From assembly GCA_003864495.1 (NCBI GenBank), contig ML133389.1:2403560-2467559 (forward strand): 64,000 nucleotides of DNA. Reading direction: 5' to 3'. Shown piece by piece: positions 10,601-23,580 of this stretch. The notes below the pieces were generated by a model. It had not been told where the DNA came from and did not search any database. It was given only the letters and a program-made list of their open reading frames with translations. The position numbers were made by a program, and so were the translations under genes. Source of the DNA: Nemopilema nomurai (Eukaryota > Cnidaria > Scyphozoa > Rhizostomeae > Rhizostomatidae). The stretch's first letter is position 1; each line of letters starts with the position of its first letter.

Positions 10601-13600
10601 CGCCTTCTCCAGTACAAAAACCCAAGTATGATAAACACGAAAGCCAAAAACACGACAACGATTGGAACAGCGATCGCAGAAACAGGTTTTTTGTTGGCAG
10701 CTGATGCTCCTGGAAAAGAGGTCTGGGGATGAGCTTAGGATATTCTACGTCATTTTGAGCGTTCGAAAACATTGGAAAATAAATAGAAAAGAGGTTTTGG
10801 CTGATTAGAAAAATGGTCAAGATAATAAGTTGCAAAAATGTAGTGTATTTCATGTTTGAGGTTTGAGAACAGAAAACGATAGGATTTACGTCACATGAAT
10901 AATACGAGAGTTGGCTATTTAAAACTGCTGTCGTAATTTACTGCGAAATTCGGAGTGGCAATTTTCAACCGAAGCTATAACAAACCTTTGCACAAGCCAG
11001 TAACATGGTCACACCCTTGGCATTTACATTTGAAGAGGCAGTCCTTGCCAAAGAAGCCAATAGGACAAGCTATGAGGAAAAGTAGAGCATTAATATCAAA
11101 TCAAGGTCAATAAAGGTCATAGGTTGATAAAGGTCATAGGTTGATAAAGGTCATAGGTCGATATATGTATGTAGATTGAAGTTACGGGCCTCGGGCCAAA
11201 TAAAAGAAATGTGGCGCAAAATAAGAACATTACTATTAACTCAAGGTCAATAAAGGTCATAGGTTGACAAAGGTCATAGGTCTTTATTTCAATTTATGGT
11301 GACACCAGTTTTGAAAATGTCATGGAACTCATGGATCTGGGAATCGATCCAGGGGATGGGATAGTAGTTACCTCTAAAGGACTTCCTATAACCATGATCA
11401 CCGTAGCATTGCTTAAAAGCGAAATCGTCCAACAACAACAACTCGAATCTGAACTAAATCAACAGCTTTGTAAACCTGAGATGATGCGGAAGAATGCACT
11501 GCGGAAGAGACGTGTTTCCATAACAACAGAGTTGCCCTCCTGCGCAGTTGCAAAGGTGTAGATACTCACTTTCATTGCAGACGTATCCTCTAAAGCCAGG
11601 ATCGCAATAACAGGACCCATCTTGTGGATGACAGCTCCCAGACATGTGGGCCTTGTTGCAGGGACAGGATGACACGCAGTTGTCACCAAAGAAGCCACTG
11701 CTGCATTCTGGGATTAGTAAACAAGCACAGGGAAACAACGATAAGCAGCGTTCTGAGTGATTTGTGTTGCAAATGGTTTGAGATTTTATTTGTGATTTGA
11801 GATATAATTATTAAAAAAATTGCATATTAGGATTCTAGTGTAAATTCAGCTAGTTGTCCAGATTCTATCAAATCTACAACTGATGATAAAGACGACTGGA
11901 AAAAGGGTTATGAAGAGTAGTAATCAAACAAAGAGAGTGTATGAAGAAAGTTAATTGAAAGGAAGAAATAAAAACACAACTTAAGGCCTATTTCAAAAAC
12001 GTTAAAACAGTGGTAGCCGTATCCCCTACGAGGTTAGAACAGCGACAACGTATCCCTTACGAGGTTAAAATAGTGGGGATCGTATCCCCTACAATCAAAT
12101 CGAATCCCTTAAATGGTTAGAACAGTGGTAATCACTTACGTTCGGTGCACGTGACCCCCTTCCAGCCTCTCTTGCATGCGCATTGGCCACTGACCGCATC
12201 ACAAACCGACGCATCCTTTGTGTTTCTGGCATCGCATGTGCAATTTTGAGAGCAACCTACCCCGTGGGTTCCATGTGAACAGACTGGAACGCAAAGAATT
12301 TTTACCATCAGGAACTAAAACTAGAGCTCAAGAGCATTGGGCAATTGAACATTTTCCCACTATTCTCAATCTTTACCCTATGGCATTTACCGATCTGCAC
12401 TCTACAACTTTTATTGACCTTTAGCCTTTTGATCGATGACGTATGGCCCTTCACCTTACGACTCTCTCATTGAAAAATATGCAAAGAAATCGAAGAGAAT
12501 AACGCACCCAGTTCACAGCTGCTCCCACGGAATCCTTCCTTGCATGTACAAACCCCCGTCTTTGAATCACATGAAAGCGAACTCTTCTCGACACAGGGGC
12601 ACACTGATTGACAACCGTCACCATAGTACCATGCGTCACATGCTAAAGTTAGATTAAAATTTATTCAATAAATAAATCGTCTATCCTTCACCTAAAAGTT
12701 GAATTCGAAAAGTCAAATAAATGATGATGAAGGTAACATCAAAACTGAATCAATCAAAAATACAAAACTCGTCCCACTTAGCCATCTTAAAAGAATAAAA
12801 AACAAATCAAGCATCGATAATCTTATGTTTGGCGGTAAAAAACTTCACAATAGCAAGAATAAATGGAAAGATGCGTGAGAAAAAACTGACAAAATAAATT
12901 GCCAGATGCGGACCCATAAACAACAGAGAATTGCGAGAGGTGCGCTTGATTGGCTGTCTAATGACCAATCACTGTCTACAATGCCTGCTAAAGTTGTTGA
13001 AGCACTAACGGTAATTTTTTGACTCGTGTTCATTTATCCTCTTCCCTCCCCCTCCCCCCCCCCCCCCACGAACAATGTTGTCCTGCTGCTAAACGAAGCA
13101 TCATTTTGCACCTAACTTTTCCCCCAGATTAACTGGATGCTGTACCTTGTAACCAGCATTGTTTGTTTTGGGGGAAAGATGGGGCTTAGCGGACATTGGC
13201 GGGTGAAAAAAATGAACAATGCAAATCCAGAGAAAATATTGGGGTGTTCCAAGGACTTTTGGCAGTCATTGTACGTCCACTTCAAATCGAGCATCATTTA
13301 TTCATAGAGGGTTGGACCATAAACAGTGAAAGGTCGAAGGTCAACTGGAGGTCAAATCTTACATCAGCGTTCATAAGTCAACTAAAAGTTCAAACTCACG
13401 CTTGTCACATCTTTCACCAGTCCAGCCTGCTGTGCATCTGCATTTTCCATCAACCGGATCACAAGGAGCAGAATTCTTGCAGTCACATGGTTTGGTGCAG
13501 CCTTCTCCGAAAGACGAGCCTCCGCAAGCTGAAGGAATACAGGACAGGAAAACGTATATTGTGCCACTTATAAAGAATCACCCAGTGAGTCAGTAAGCAT

Positions 13601-16600
13601 TTGACCCGCCGGATTTTCATCGGACTTCTATCAGCCGGACTTCTATCAGCCGGACTTCTATTAGCCGGATATTACCGAGCATCATTCACGCATACTGGCA
13701 ACATTTTATCATTTTCTCCTGCGCAGCAAAGAGACAACTTTATTCAAAGCAGAGGTGTGTAACTTTCTATTCAATTAAATACACAGTTGACAAATGGTAA
13801 ATGCATCTGGAGCAAGTTAGCGCAATTATTTTGATGAAACGAACCCTGGTTGCAGATTTCTCCCTTCCATCCGGGTTTACAAAAGCATTTCCCAGTCACG
13901 TGGTCACAAGTTGCACCATTGGCACACATACAAGGTTGCCTACAACGATCGCCAAAGTTTCCACTGGGACATACTGTAAGGGACAAAATGAACATATTAA
14001 GATAATACAACACAAAAGAATACAATATAAACATAGCACCGATGCAAAACAATACAGTATAATACAGTGCAGTACAGTACAGTACAATACAGTGCAGTAC
14101 AGTACAGTGCAGTACAGTTTAATACAGTGCAGTACAGTACAGTATAATACAGTGCAGTACAGTACAGTGCAGTACAGTACAGTATAATACAGTGCAGTAC
14201 AGTACAGTATAATACAGTGCAGTACAGTACAGTGCAGTACAGTACAGTATAATACAGTGCAGTACAGTACAATCCAATACAAAACGACGCAGAATAATAC
14301 GTACTATCTACTATATTTTATACAAGAAAATAACGATACAATACAATCCAATACAATACAATAAAATAACATGTTGCATTAGAATATATTATAATACAAT
14401 GCAGTACCACATGATGCAGTAAAAAAATTACAATACAGAACGATACAATACAGTACAATACAAGACAGAACGATACAATACAGAACGACACAATACAGAA
14501 CGATACAATACAGAACGATACAATACAGAACGATACAATACAGAACGATACAATACAGAACGATACAATACAAAGCGATACAATACAGAACGATACAATA
14601 CAGTACAATACAATACGACGTGAATAAAGCACATGTTGTTAAAAACAGTAAATACAAGATAAGTACAATATTGAAGGGTCCCAAAGTATTAACCATCATA
14701 CCACAAAACATGATAAAAAATCATTGAAACTGGTACGCATGAAAATATACAATAGAATAAGTTAAATGAGACACGAAAAACTATAATGTGACCAGTATAT
14801 CTTAAACTGGCGTAAAAATTAGGCCAACAGGTGAAATGGTACTTACTTGAGTCACAGATGTCTCCAATAAACCCTGACTGGCAGGTACAAAATCCATCAA
14901 AATGGCCACATGTCGCATTATTCTGGCACAAACACGACTTTTTGCAGTAGGGACCATACAAACCAGGTTCACACTCTGCAATTGAAAACATTAAATTTAG
15001 GTTGTATCAAAATAGTGTACCAAATTAGAAAACCAGGTAGCAAATTTGGGTTGTACCAATAGTGAACCAAATTAAGGTACCAAATTGATGGTGTACCAAT
15101 GGTGTACCAAACTGAGAGATTATCAATGGTGTCCCTAATTAAGGGTGTACCAACGGTGTTCCTAATTGAGCGTGTACCAATAGCGAACCAAATTAAGGTA
15201 CCAAATTGAGATTGTATCGATGGTGTACCAAATTAAGGTACCAAAATGACGGAATATAAATGCTCCACCAAATTGAGGTACCAAATTTATGGTGCACCAA
15301 TGGTGTTGCAAATCAAGGGTGTACCAATGCTGTACCAGATTGAGGTAAACTAGTAAAAGAGAACCAGTAACTACCCTATCGAATATGTCATACTTCTCAA
15401 GGTGGAGCAGTTCTGTGAAATCCATCCAGGTTTACAAGTGCACAAACCAGTCATTGGATTACATCTGGAAACGCATGACACTGACATTAAGTGAGTTACA
15501 ACGATTGCATTTCTGCTATAAACTGGGAAGGAACCTTCCTTTTAGGAAAATGAAAAATTACTAAGTAATTGTAATATTAAGAAATTAGAATACGAGAATC
15601 TGCATGTATTCGGATTTGTTTAAAACTTTCAGAAAGTTCCTCACAAGTTCCCGACTTAAAAACAGTCCATTGGAGATTGTATTACTTTAATGCTAATGAA
15701 ACCATAATGGCAGTGGCCTGACAAGGTAAGAAAATTGGCTATTTCCTGAAGGCTATACCCATAAAACAATATCGTTGTTGATTGGAACTTGCTAAAAACC
15801 TAGGAAAATTAATAAACAAAATAAAGTGAACATTTTGAAGAGACCCGTCTGAATTATTCCTTAAATCGTTGCTTATTTCCCTTGAGCAGGACAAGAATAG
15901 CAGGGGGGTCAGCAGCAAAAAGCTATGTAGGGCATTGGATACATTTAATTTTAAATTTGACAGATAACATCTTCCCCTTGAGAAAACTCTTCTTATCCAG
16001 CCTGGGCTGTAGCAACACTTAAAATAATCTTGAGCACAAACAAAAAGAATTTCAAAGACATGACCAAACCTTTCAGTTGTCGTTTTATTACAAATGCAGG
16101 TTTTGGTGCATCCGATACCAAAAGTCCAGTTTTTACAAGCTGAGAAGAAATGGGAAACGCGTTAAATGTCATTAAGGTAGTCAGGGGTAGATTGTGATGA
16201 CATTTCATCATTTGATGACCGGATTACATCGATTTGTAATCATGGACAATCAATACAATACTGTCATTTGTAATTCAAAATTGAATGAAAATTCGATATA
16301 TTTTCATAGACAAAGTAAATAGTTTTATATTCAATCATTTGATGACAAAATTGATGCCAATTGATTTCCTTGAGCAATGACTACAATACACGTCATTTCG
16401 TCATTGGATGACATATTTCGTCATCAGTTTTTATGAACAGACATCTGGTACTTACTGACATCACACAATTCTCCTTGGTAATCACCGGTACAATTGCACT
16501 TGCCAGTGAACCTGTCACAAACCGCATTTCTGGAACATTTGCAAGCGTTGGCACAACTTGGTCCATAATAGCCATTAGGGCACATATCCCCACAAACAGG

Positions 16601-19600
16601 TCCTGTCCATCCGCTGGTGCAGTTACAGCGACCATCAGTTTTGGCACACTGTGCGCCATTTTTGCATTGGCACTTGTTGATGCAGCGTGGACCAAACGTC
16701 CCTTCGGAACATTCCTTCTCGCATCTTGTGCCATTAAACCCTGGTTCACACCTAGAGGATTGGAACAAGAATGTCTTGAAACTTTGCCCTTAGAATTGGC
16801 GGGAAAAGCAGCGAATGATTTTTTCACTTTCAATAATTCAACAAAGTGTATGCAAAGGAATTTCTACATGCAATTTCTACAACTTACAAAAGCCCTATGC
16901 ATATCTCCTGAGACAGCAATTTATGGCACAATCCCCATCTCGCATAATGTATGGATTTCGATACAGCGTCTTAAAAAATGCTAGGACTACTTACTCGCAG
17001 GTACCCGTAGACTTTTGGCATTTTCCATTCTGCGTGCAATTGCACGTTTTTTCGCAGGGAACTGTATTGCCCGTGCGCGAGTCCTTTACACCGCACGGCA
17101 AGTTGCAATGCACGCCGGTCCAGCCGCTCTTGCAATCACAGTCGCCATTCACGTTGTTGCAGTGGCTGTTTGAGACATTGCACTGACAAATACCTTTGCA
17201 TAGATCACCAAAAGTCCCGTTCGTACATGGCTTTTCACATCTGAAGGAAGAAGTTCTGTCAATCAAACATCAACCAATCACAAGTGTTCATCAACCATTT
17301 CACGTGCTAACTGCGGATTGCGCGTGATACGCCTGTGAATCTATTTCACGTGCACAGTTTTAACAGTTTAACAGTTTTTCTATTCTCTCCAAAACAAATA
17401 ACTCCTTTGATCTACTTATCCACGAGAGCCTTCTCATACACCGTGCCAGACCTTTGTTTAATTCCAAACAGTCTTCTATTCCCATGATTTTGTTCTAACT
17501 TTCTTTCCCTTCATTGTTTTCGCTGGTATGCCTTTATTCATTGTCTATCTCTTTAGGCTGTTTACTATTTCCTGTGGCTTCTCTTCACTTCCTGTTTGCT
17601 TCTTTTACGTACTGCTTTAATCACATGGTTTAAGATCCCCTTTGTTTAACCAATGTATTTATTGTTTTTTCTCGCCCGTTAATTTACACTGAAGATGCCT
17701 CTGAATAGAATCAAAACGTATATGTCACCTATTGGATATGTCTTGTAATGGATTTTTCTAACACTTGATTTGTTACAAGAAGTTTTCGACTATTTCAGCA
17801 AGATGCATTTTTCACAATGGATAGAAAAAGCGGAACTAGTTTTTGCATACTTAAAGTACTTTTTCGTCCGACACTCCTCAGAGTATGCAAACATCGGAAG
17901 ATAACCAAAAGCTGACAGAATAAATAGCCAGATGCGGATCGAAAACACTAGAGGGTGATAAGCAGAGCGCATGATTGGATAAAATTGACCAATCAGCGTT
18001 ACTTAACACCTAAGATGCATTTTTATTCGTCGTGGTTCTTATTATGCAGTTTTAACGTGGCTACACTGCGCAATGCTTGAACAGTCTCCAGTTGGAAAAT
18101 GGCTGATTTATGCTTCCGTACAATTTAAATAGGGGTTGGAATGAGGAAGCATTAAAGTAGGCGAGAGCAAAATGTTTCAGCAAAGTTTCATTTGTGGAAC
18201 TGCTCTGATTGCTCTCCACCAATATCAAGATATAATTCAAGCATGTTTGATAATTTTTGTCATTCGCGGCTCGTTGCTTCTCGTGTGCGGTGAACTGGCG
18301 CATTTTGCTTACAGCATTTCGCAAGATAGCATGCGCAGATTTTAACTGAGATTTTAGACACATCTTCGATCAATTCATGTTTTCAGTATCGAATTTATGT
18401 TCTCAATCTAATTCGCAGTGCTGTTAAAACTAATTTAATTTAATTTCTAGTTTGTAATTCGGTTCATTAGTGCACTGTGATTCCTTCCCATAGTGTATTT
18501 GTCAGATTTAATCATGCCATGGAAATTATTATTCAAAAATTTCGTTCTAAGTTTTAGAGGTGGAATCCTGAAATTGCTTGGGCAAGATTGGAAGAAAACA
18601 GAATCTCACCTTGTTCCAATAAATCCTGGCTTACAGATACATTTTCCTGTCACTGGATCACAACCAGTTGCATTTAGACAGTCACAGCTCTGCCTGCACC
18701 CTTTCCCAAAGAGCCCATCTCCACATGGCTTGTTGCAAATGGGTCCCTGAGTTCAAGAACGGAGGGGAAATGAAATCAGTCGTAATGCGGTATTTGAGTT
18801 GCTTTGTGCCTTGGTAAAATTTTTAAAATTATACTGTGTTCTAGTTCCATTTTTTGTACTCACTATAAATTGAGGGGCAAAATGTACCACCAAGAGGCAA
18901 AAATATACTATTGGAGAGAACAAATATACTATTGGAGGGAACAAATATACTATTGGAGGGAACAAATATACTTTTAGAGGGAACAAATATACTATTGGAG
19001 GCAACAAATATACTATTGGAGGGAACAAATATACTATTGGAGGCAACAAATATACTATTGGAGGGAGCAAATATACTTTTGGAGGGAACAAATATACTAT
19101 TGGAGGGAGCAAATATACTTTTGGAGGGAACAAATATACTATTGGAGGCAACAAATATACTATTGGAGGGAACAAATATACTATTGGAGGCAACAAGTAT
19201 ACTATTGGAGGGAACAAATATACTATTGGAGGGAACAAATATGCTAAGGACAGAGGCGGGGAAATAAATATACCATTAGAAGAGAATAAATATACAATGG
19301 CTAGAAAAAGCGGAACTAGTTTTCGCATACTTAAAGCACTTTTTCGTCCGACACTCCTCAGAGTATGCAAACGTCGGAAGATAACCAAAAGCTGACCGAA
19401 GTTTGCATACTCTGAGGAGTTACTTCAAGTATGCAGAAACTAGTTCCGCTTTTTCTAGCCATTGTTAAGTTTTGTACCACAAAGCACTTGTTCACAGAAT
19501 AAATATACTATTCAGGAGAAGAAAGGTTTTATTGGAGAGGGGTTTTACAGGAGTTGAAGACTAAAGTTGATAATCAAAAAACTAATTACTGCGATGATAA

Positions 19601-22600
19601 AAAAGTCACCATTTATAACTAATCTTTACGACGCTCGGTTTAATTATTTTAGATAAATGAAGTCCCAGGTTAAGGCGAGGGATGATCTGAGTCGGTGGTT
19701 TTGACAGCAAACAGACACTGTGACATATTTACCCATGGGCCTACTTGGCCTGGGCCTACTTCGGTTTTCAACTTCAGGGGGCCCTGAGCAAGGTTGTGAA
19801 AAGACCCTATATTATGCTATGGTGAATCGCATAGTATGATACAAATTTGTTTGGTGTACTCAAAGTGGCCCCAGTGAATGCCACCAAGGAACCCGGCAGT
19901 CCTAGTGTGATACCAATGTGACATATTTTTAAAAGATACACAATGTTTGGTGGATACCTACCAGCCAACCAGCGGAGCAGTTGCAAGTTCCATCCACGTT
20001 CGAGCAAGTCGCGTTATTAAGACATGAGCAGGTCTGCGCACATTTGTAGCCGAATTTACCCATTGGGCACACATTTTCACAACTGGAAAATAAATGGTTA
20101 GTTAAATATTTTAATAATATTTTCAATACCTACGATGATTGATGAAGCAATAAAGAAACACGTTCATACTTTATGATTTATCAGGTGTAACTGATTAAGA
20201 GGCTTGGAAACCAATGGCGTCACAATTTCTCACAAATGGAAGACCAATGGTTAGCCAAACATTTTGATAAAATTTTCAATACCTAGGATGATTGTTGACG
20301 AAGCAATAAAGAAACACGTTCATACTTGATGATTTATCAGATGCAACTGATTAAGAGGCTTGGAAACCAATGACGTCACAATTTCTCACAAGTGGAAAAT
20401 CAATGGTTAGCCAAACATTTTAATAAAATTTTCAATACCTAGGATGATTGTTGACGAAGCAATAAAGAAACAAAGCAGCTTTCTGAAGGACAAGGTATGC
20501 TAAAAATGTCAGTCTCATTTCTTAGGACACCTTCATACTTGATGATTTATCAGATGTAACTGATTAAAAGGCTTGGAAACAATTGATGTCACAATCTACT
20601 GGTGGGCTGTGGCAAACTATAATATCATATGGTGGCGATTTTAACATACTAGTTAGACACCCAACACAACAACCATCACCTCCACATCTATTCGTCTATC
20701 CCCGCACCAGAGCCATAATAGAACTTTCTCCTTGCAAAACATCTCCAGGTTCCAAAAACATTGCTATAGCACCTTTTAGACATGGCAGTTGACAAAAAAT
20801 GAGACAATTTCAGACAGAGCCTGGTAACTAATGATGTCACAAACCTTTTACCAATATATCCTTCCTTGCAAGTGCATGATCCATCAACATGGTTGCATGT
20901 GCCATCATTCTGACACTGACATGTCTTGGAACAATTGTTACCATAAAATCCACTGCGACATTTCTTGTTACACTTCTTACCAATCCATCCATCAGTGCAT
21001 GTACAATTTCCTGAAATGTGTCCACAATCAGCACTGTTGTAGCAGTCACATTTCTTACTACAGCCAGGCCCAAAAGTTCCTCTGTCACACTCTGCAAAAC
21101 AGGAGACATTGAATTGATAACACACATTAAACATATTCAAATCCTTCAAACGGCAATCAACACGGCATCCAATGCAGGATAATGATTGAATGACCAATTT
21201 ATGATTAAATAGTACTTACTGAGACTGCAGTCTTGTCCATGATAGCCTATGTTGCAGCTACAGTTATTTGGGGCAACACATTGTCCATTTTCACAACCGT
21301 AGTCACATTTGGCTAAAAAATAAGAAGGTTATTAGGGACCTTTAGGAGGTTGAATGATCAAGGAAATCAGTGTTCGAATCCAGATTTCTTCTGTGCAAGA
21401 ATACAATAAGATATGCTTTGCCTTTTCCCTATGGAACTTGATATTCAAAGGATGCTGACAATATAACACTAGTATAAAATCACAGCATGATATACTTGTC
21501 TTCCTATTTCCACAGGTGGACAAGTTGAAACTGAAAACATATCAACAGAGTTTCCCACTTTTTGCATAAAAAACACAGGAGGTGGCTTTGAGGCTGTACA
21601 CCAACCTCTTAGCCCCTTTCACATGTTCTTTGAAGCCATGAGCCTAATAACTTACGTATGCAAGATAATGATTCTTGCTTGTATCCACTACAGCACTGTT
21701 TCTTTGTAGATGTTTCAGTTCTCTGTCTTGTTTGAGTTGTCCAGACAAAAATAGTCCTAAAAAGCAGAAATCAAACTACTTTGGTTATATTCAAAATAAA
21801 CAAATCTATAAGTACTAAAAACAGCAGAACTGGATATATACATAATATGTACATATACAAAATTTCACTCCTCTTTTTGTGAATGGTACATTTGGCTGTA
21901 AAATACAGAGACACATTTTTGGATAGGGGGGCCAAAATGAGGAAAAAGGGCAGAAATATTCTTTTCATGAAGCATTGATTATAGATCCAAATGAAAAAAG
22001 GGGATTGTTCCCCCATTGTCCCAGGCTCCTAAGGCCTTTGAATAATATTCTGTCAAGATTTGCTTAGAGTTTATCTAATACTTGAAACAAATAACACTAT
22101 GAATTAGTGTATGTGAAAGTCCAGAAACAATTTTAAGTGTAGCCTGCAGGAAAACTTCAGTGAAACTCCATATAGATTTTTTACTTCTTTGATGCAGGTG
22201 CCAAGAAAAGATGAACTGTTTTCTGCCAAACCTTGTTTCCGGAAATTGTCATGTTCTAATGCTCTATGAACGCTTTTCTCCATTTTTCATGGAACATCAA
22301 ACTTAGAGGCAATTATCGTTAAATCTTCACCGTCTTGTACAAACAAATTTCATTTATACTTTCCAATGTTAGTAAATTCTTGTTTTCAAGTTTTTCCCAT
22401 ACTTAAAAACATGCATATCTTTTCTCAGATCATATGATTTCCAATTTGATAAAAACATATTCACTTCTGTAGTTAGATATGATTTGATTGATGATTTGAG
22501 TTGTTTTGGGGTTTCACAGCAGAAGGAAGTATGGTCTTGTTTACAAAAGTGACCTTGTTAATCAACTTCGGAGGTATTTAGCTAGTATCAGACTTATGGC

Positions 22601-23580
22601 AAACACAAAATCAGAACATATTTTGTCTTTAGAAATAATCGTAAATTATTCAATGAGATTTGTCTGTTTTTACGTACTTTCTTTTCCCACATCTTCTTCG
22701 TATCAGCCACCATCCACACTGTGTTGTTGTTGGTCTTGTTGTTCTAACTTGGACATTTAGAGTATAGGATACCATGCAACTAAAAAATTGACACAGATCT
22801 TCAGTTCAAAATCTACAATGTGAGATCAAAATTTCACGACGTCTCGGTGGTCATAATAAAATGCGAACTCGTCATAATGCTAATAAAATTGGCAGGGATT
22901 TGGGAAGAACCTAGAAAGTTTGGGGGAGTTAAAAGGGGCAGATGGCCAGTCCCTACTTTGGATTTGGAAGGGGCGCTTTTGTTTCTCGCGAGGGCACTAT
23001 TGGGTTTGGAAAAAGCACTTCTGCTTGGCAAAGAGTGGGGAGGGGGCCTTGCCTCCTCTGCCCCTCGATTTATAGGGCAATTAGAAGTCACATGAATTAA
23101 ATCAACTATTGAAAAAACATTAAGCAAGGTCTCTGACGAGGCTAATAAACTTAGGAGGGGGACAACCTTGATGCAAGAGAAACACAAAATTTACAATTAA
23201 AAATATATTAACAGGTTGTAACAAGGCACTATTTTTAAAAAGTTAGGGGCCATTATGGCCTCGTGAAGTAAATATTGTACTAATTCGAGGGGTACATTTA
23301 AGGCAAAACTTTCCCTATTAGCATTGATGCACTACTTGAAGGAGAAACTGTGCAAGTAATGAGGTCTTGTGAGAACAAGACCAAACTACATAGGGCAATT
23401 TAAACGAGGGATTAGCATCAACTTGAAATTCGGTAATTGACAGTACAGCTGTAACACCTACGTGAATGGAACAGAACAAACATGATCCCCGCTAGGCTGA
23501 TTGGCAGGCTGAGGGCAGCTTCCTTTGCAAACTCCAATTAAAGCAACAACGAAAATTAAAGAATTTGTCGCTAAATTCAT
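7638..23580 (-). CDS. CED-1/Draper/MEGF10-type engulfment receptor
   Basis: A 22-exon model encodes 1,096 aa: 23462-23580, 22678-22743, 21656-21756, 21220-21312, 20845-21091, 19962-20082, 18610-18746, 16995-17240, 16456-16751, 16070-16139, 15394-15464, 14847-14975, 13845-13973, 13400-13528, 12508-12642, 12140-12283, 11570-11707, 10986-11069, 10553-10709, 9705-10030, 8921-9230, 7638-7680. Every junction keeps phase. The order is signal peptide; EMI domain ([10 protein letters not shown] to QCCSGY); about 15 EGF/laminin-EGF modules; one membrane segment (about 827-852) with an RRR stop; and a 244-aa tail. The tail has NPIY and NPVY (PTB-binding type), six YxxL motifs, and a canonical ITAM, YSNL-x7-YSHL (about 958-972). 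EMI + EGF + NPxY + YxxL is the CED-1/Draper/MEGF10 layout, a plasma-membrane receptor for engulfing dying cells. The ligand is unknown. Some EGF modules are split by introns. The last exon ends in [13 protein letters not shown]. Confidence 0.88.
8172..8943. repeat. 156-bp tandem repeat that includes the end of receptor exon 21 and its splice donor
   Basis: Five copies lie exactly 156 bp apart; the shared word TGGTCTGGGTCTAAGGAGAC (with point changes) starts near 8297, 8453, 8609, 8765 and 8921. The 8921 copy is the real 3' end of exon 21 (MVSLDPDQ) with its GTAAGT donor. The four intronic copies keep both the coding end and the donor. The rest of each unit is purine-rich. The array fills much of the last intron. 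Confidence 0.9.
11096..11285. repeat. Short tandem AATAAAGGTCATAGGTTG-type repeats
   Basis: Two small clusters of a roughly 20-bp unit, TAAAGGTCATAGGTTGA, in an intron of the engulfment receptor. Confidence 0.7.
12003..12135. repeat. Degenerate roughly 40-bp tandem repeat
   Basis: Three to four imperfect units contain CGTATCCCCTACGAGGTTA, located just downstream (in gene direction) of an EGF exon of the receptor. Confidence 0.55.
14050..14278. repeat. ACAGT/ATACAGT microsatellite
   Basis: Pentamer-based array of CAGTACAGTA with interspersed ATAATACAGTG. It is open in several frames only because it is low complexity. Confidence 0.9.
14443..14612. repeat. 15-bp tandem repeat ACAATACAGAACGAT
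   Basis: About ten copies of ACAATACAGAACGAT, 165 bp from the pentamer array and probably derived from the same simple sequence. Confidence 0.9.
15003..15345. repeat. Degenerate minisatellite (GGTGTACCAAATTGAGGTAC-type)
   Basis: Imperfect roughly 35-45-bp units built from ACCAAATT and GGTGTACCAATG fill the intron between two EGF exons. Confidence 0.7.
17560..17760 (+). repeat. Dispersed repeat, copy 1, with decayed hammerhead-like core
   Basis: About 200 bp align by eye with 48280-48480 (shared TTTTACGTACTGCTTTAATC, TCTCGCCCGTT, CACTGAAGATG, AAACGTAT). The ribozyme-like segment at 17689-17726 keeps CTGAAGA and AAAACG, but its stem II has mutated, so it should be inactive. The copy sits in a receptor intron. 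Confidence 0.7.
17812..18010. mobile_element. MITE relic, CTAGAAAAAGCGGAACTAG family
   Basis: One terminal repeat (CACAATGGATAGAAAAAGCG) is followed by the family interior, including TCCGACACTCCTCAGAGTAT and GACCAATCAGCGTTACTTAA. The second terminal repeat is missing. The nearly intact copy is at 55931-56195. Confidence 0.7.
18905..19252. repeat. 21-bp minisatellite (TATACTATTGGAGGGAACAAA)
   Basis: About 16 units of 21 bp. Because 21 is a multiple of three, it reads as a spurious ORF on each strand (TNILLEG plus, VYLFPPI minus). It lies inside a receptor intron. Confidence 0.95.
19295..19464. mobile_element. Short palindromic MITE copy with both terminal repeats
   Basis: The ends are CAATGGCTAGAAAAAGCGGA and its exact inverse. 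The body is two facing copies of the ACTCCTCAGAGTATGCAAAC segment, so nearly the whole 170 bp can fold on itself. It looks like a head-to-head derivative of the longer family member at 55931. Confidence 0.8.
20083..20600. repeat. 153-156-bp tandem repeat growing from the acceptor edge of receptor exon 6
   Basis: Units share GGCTTGGAAACCAATG, CAATTTCTCACAA, GGAAAATCAATGGTTAG and TTTTCAATACCTAGGATGAT. The unit next to exon 6 (19962-20082) contains the real acceptor and first exon bases (minus TTTTCCAG-TTGTGA). In the outer copies the AG is mutated. The last unit carries a roughly 57-bp insertion. Confidence 0.8.

Noticed and set aside
13896..14634. Several 90-128-residue ORFs on both strands around the CAGTA and ACAATACAGAACGAT arrays
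   Set aside because: They are translations of microsatellites ([19 protein letters not shown]) and only one short true exon (13845-13973) lies nearby.
18753..19388. 211-residue minus ORF and 118-residue plus ORF made of 7-residue repeats
   Set aside because: The 21-bp minisatellite is open in both directions; there are no splice links or start context, and it lies within a receptor intron.
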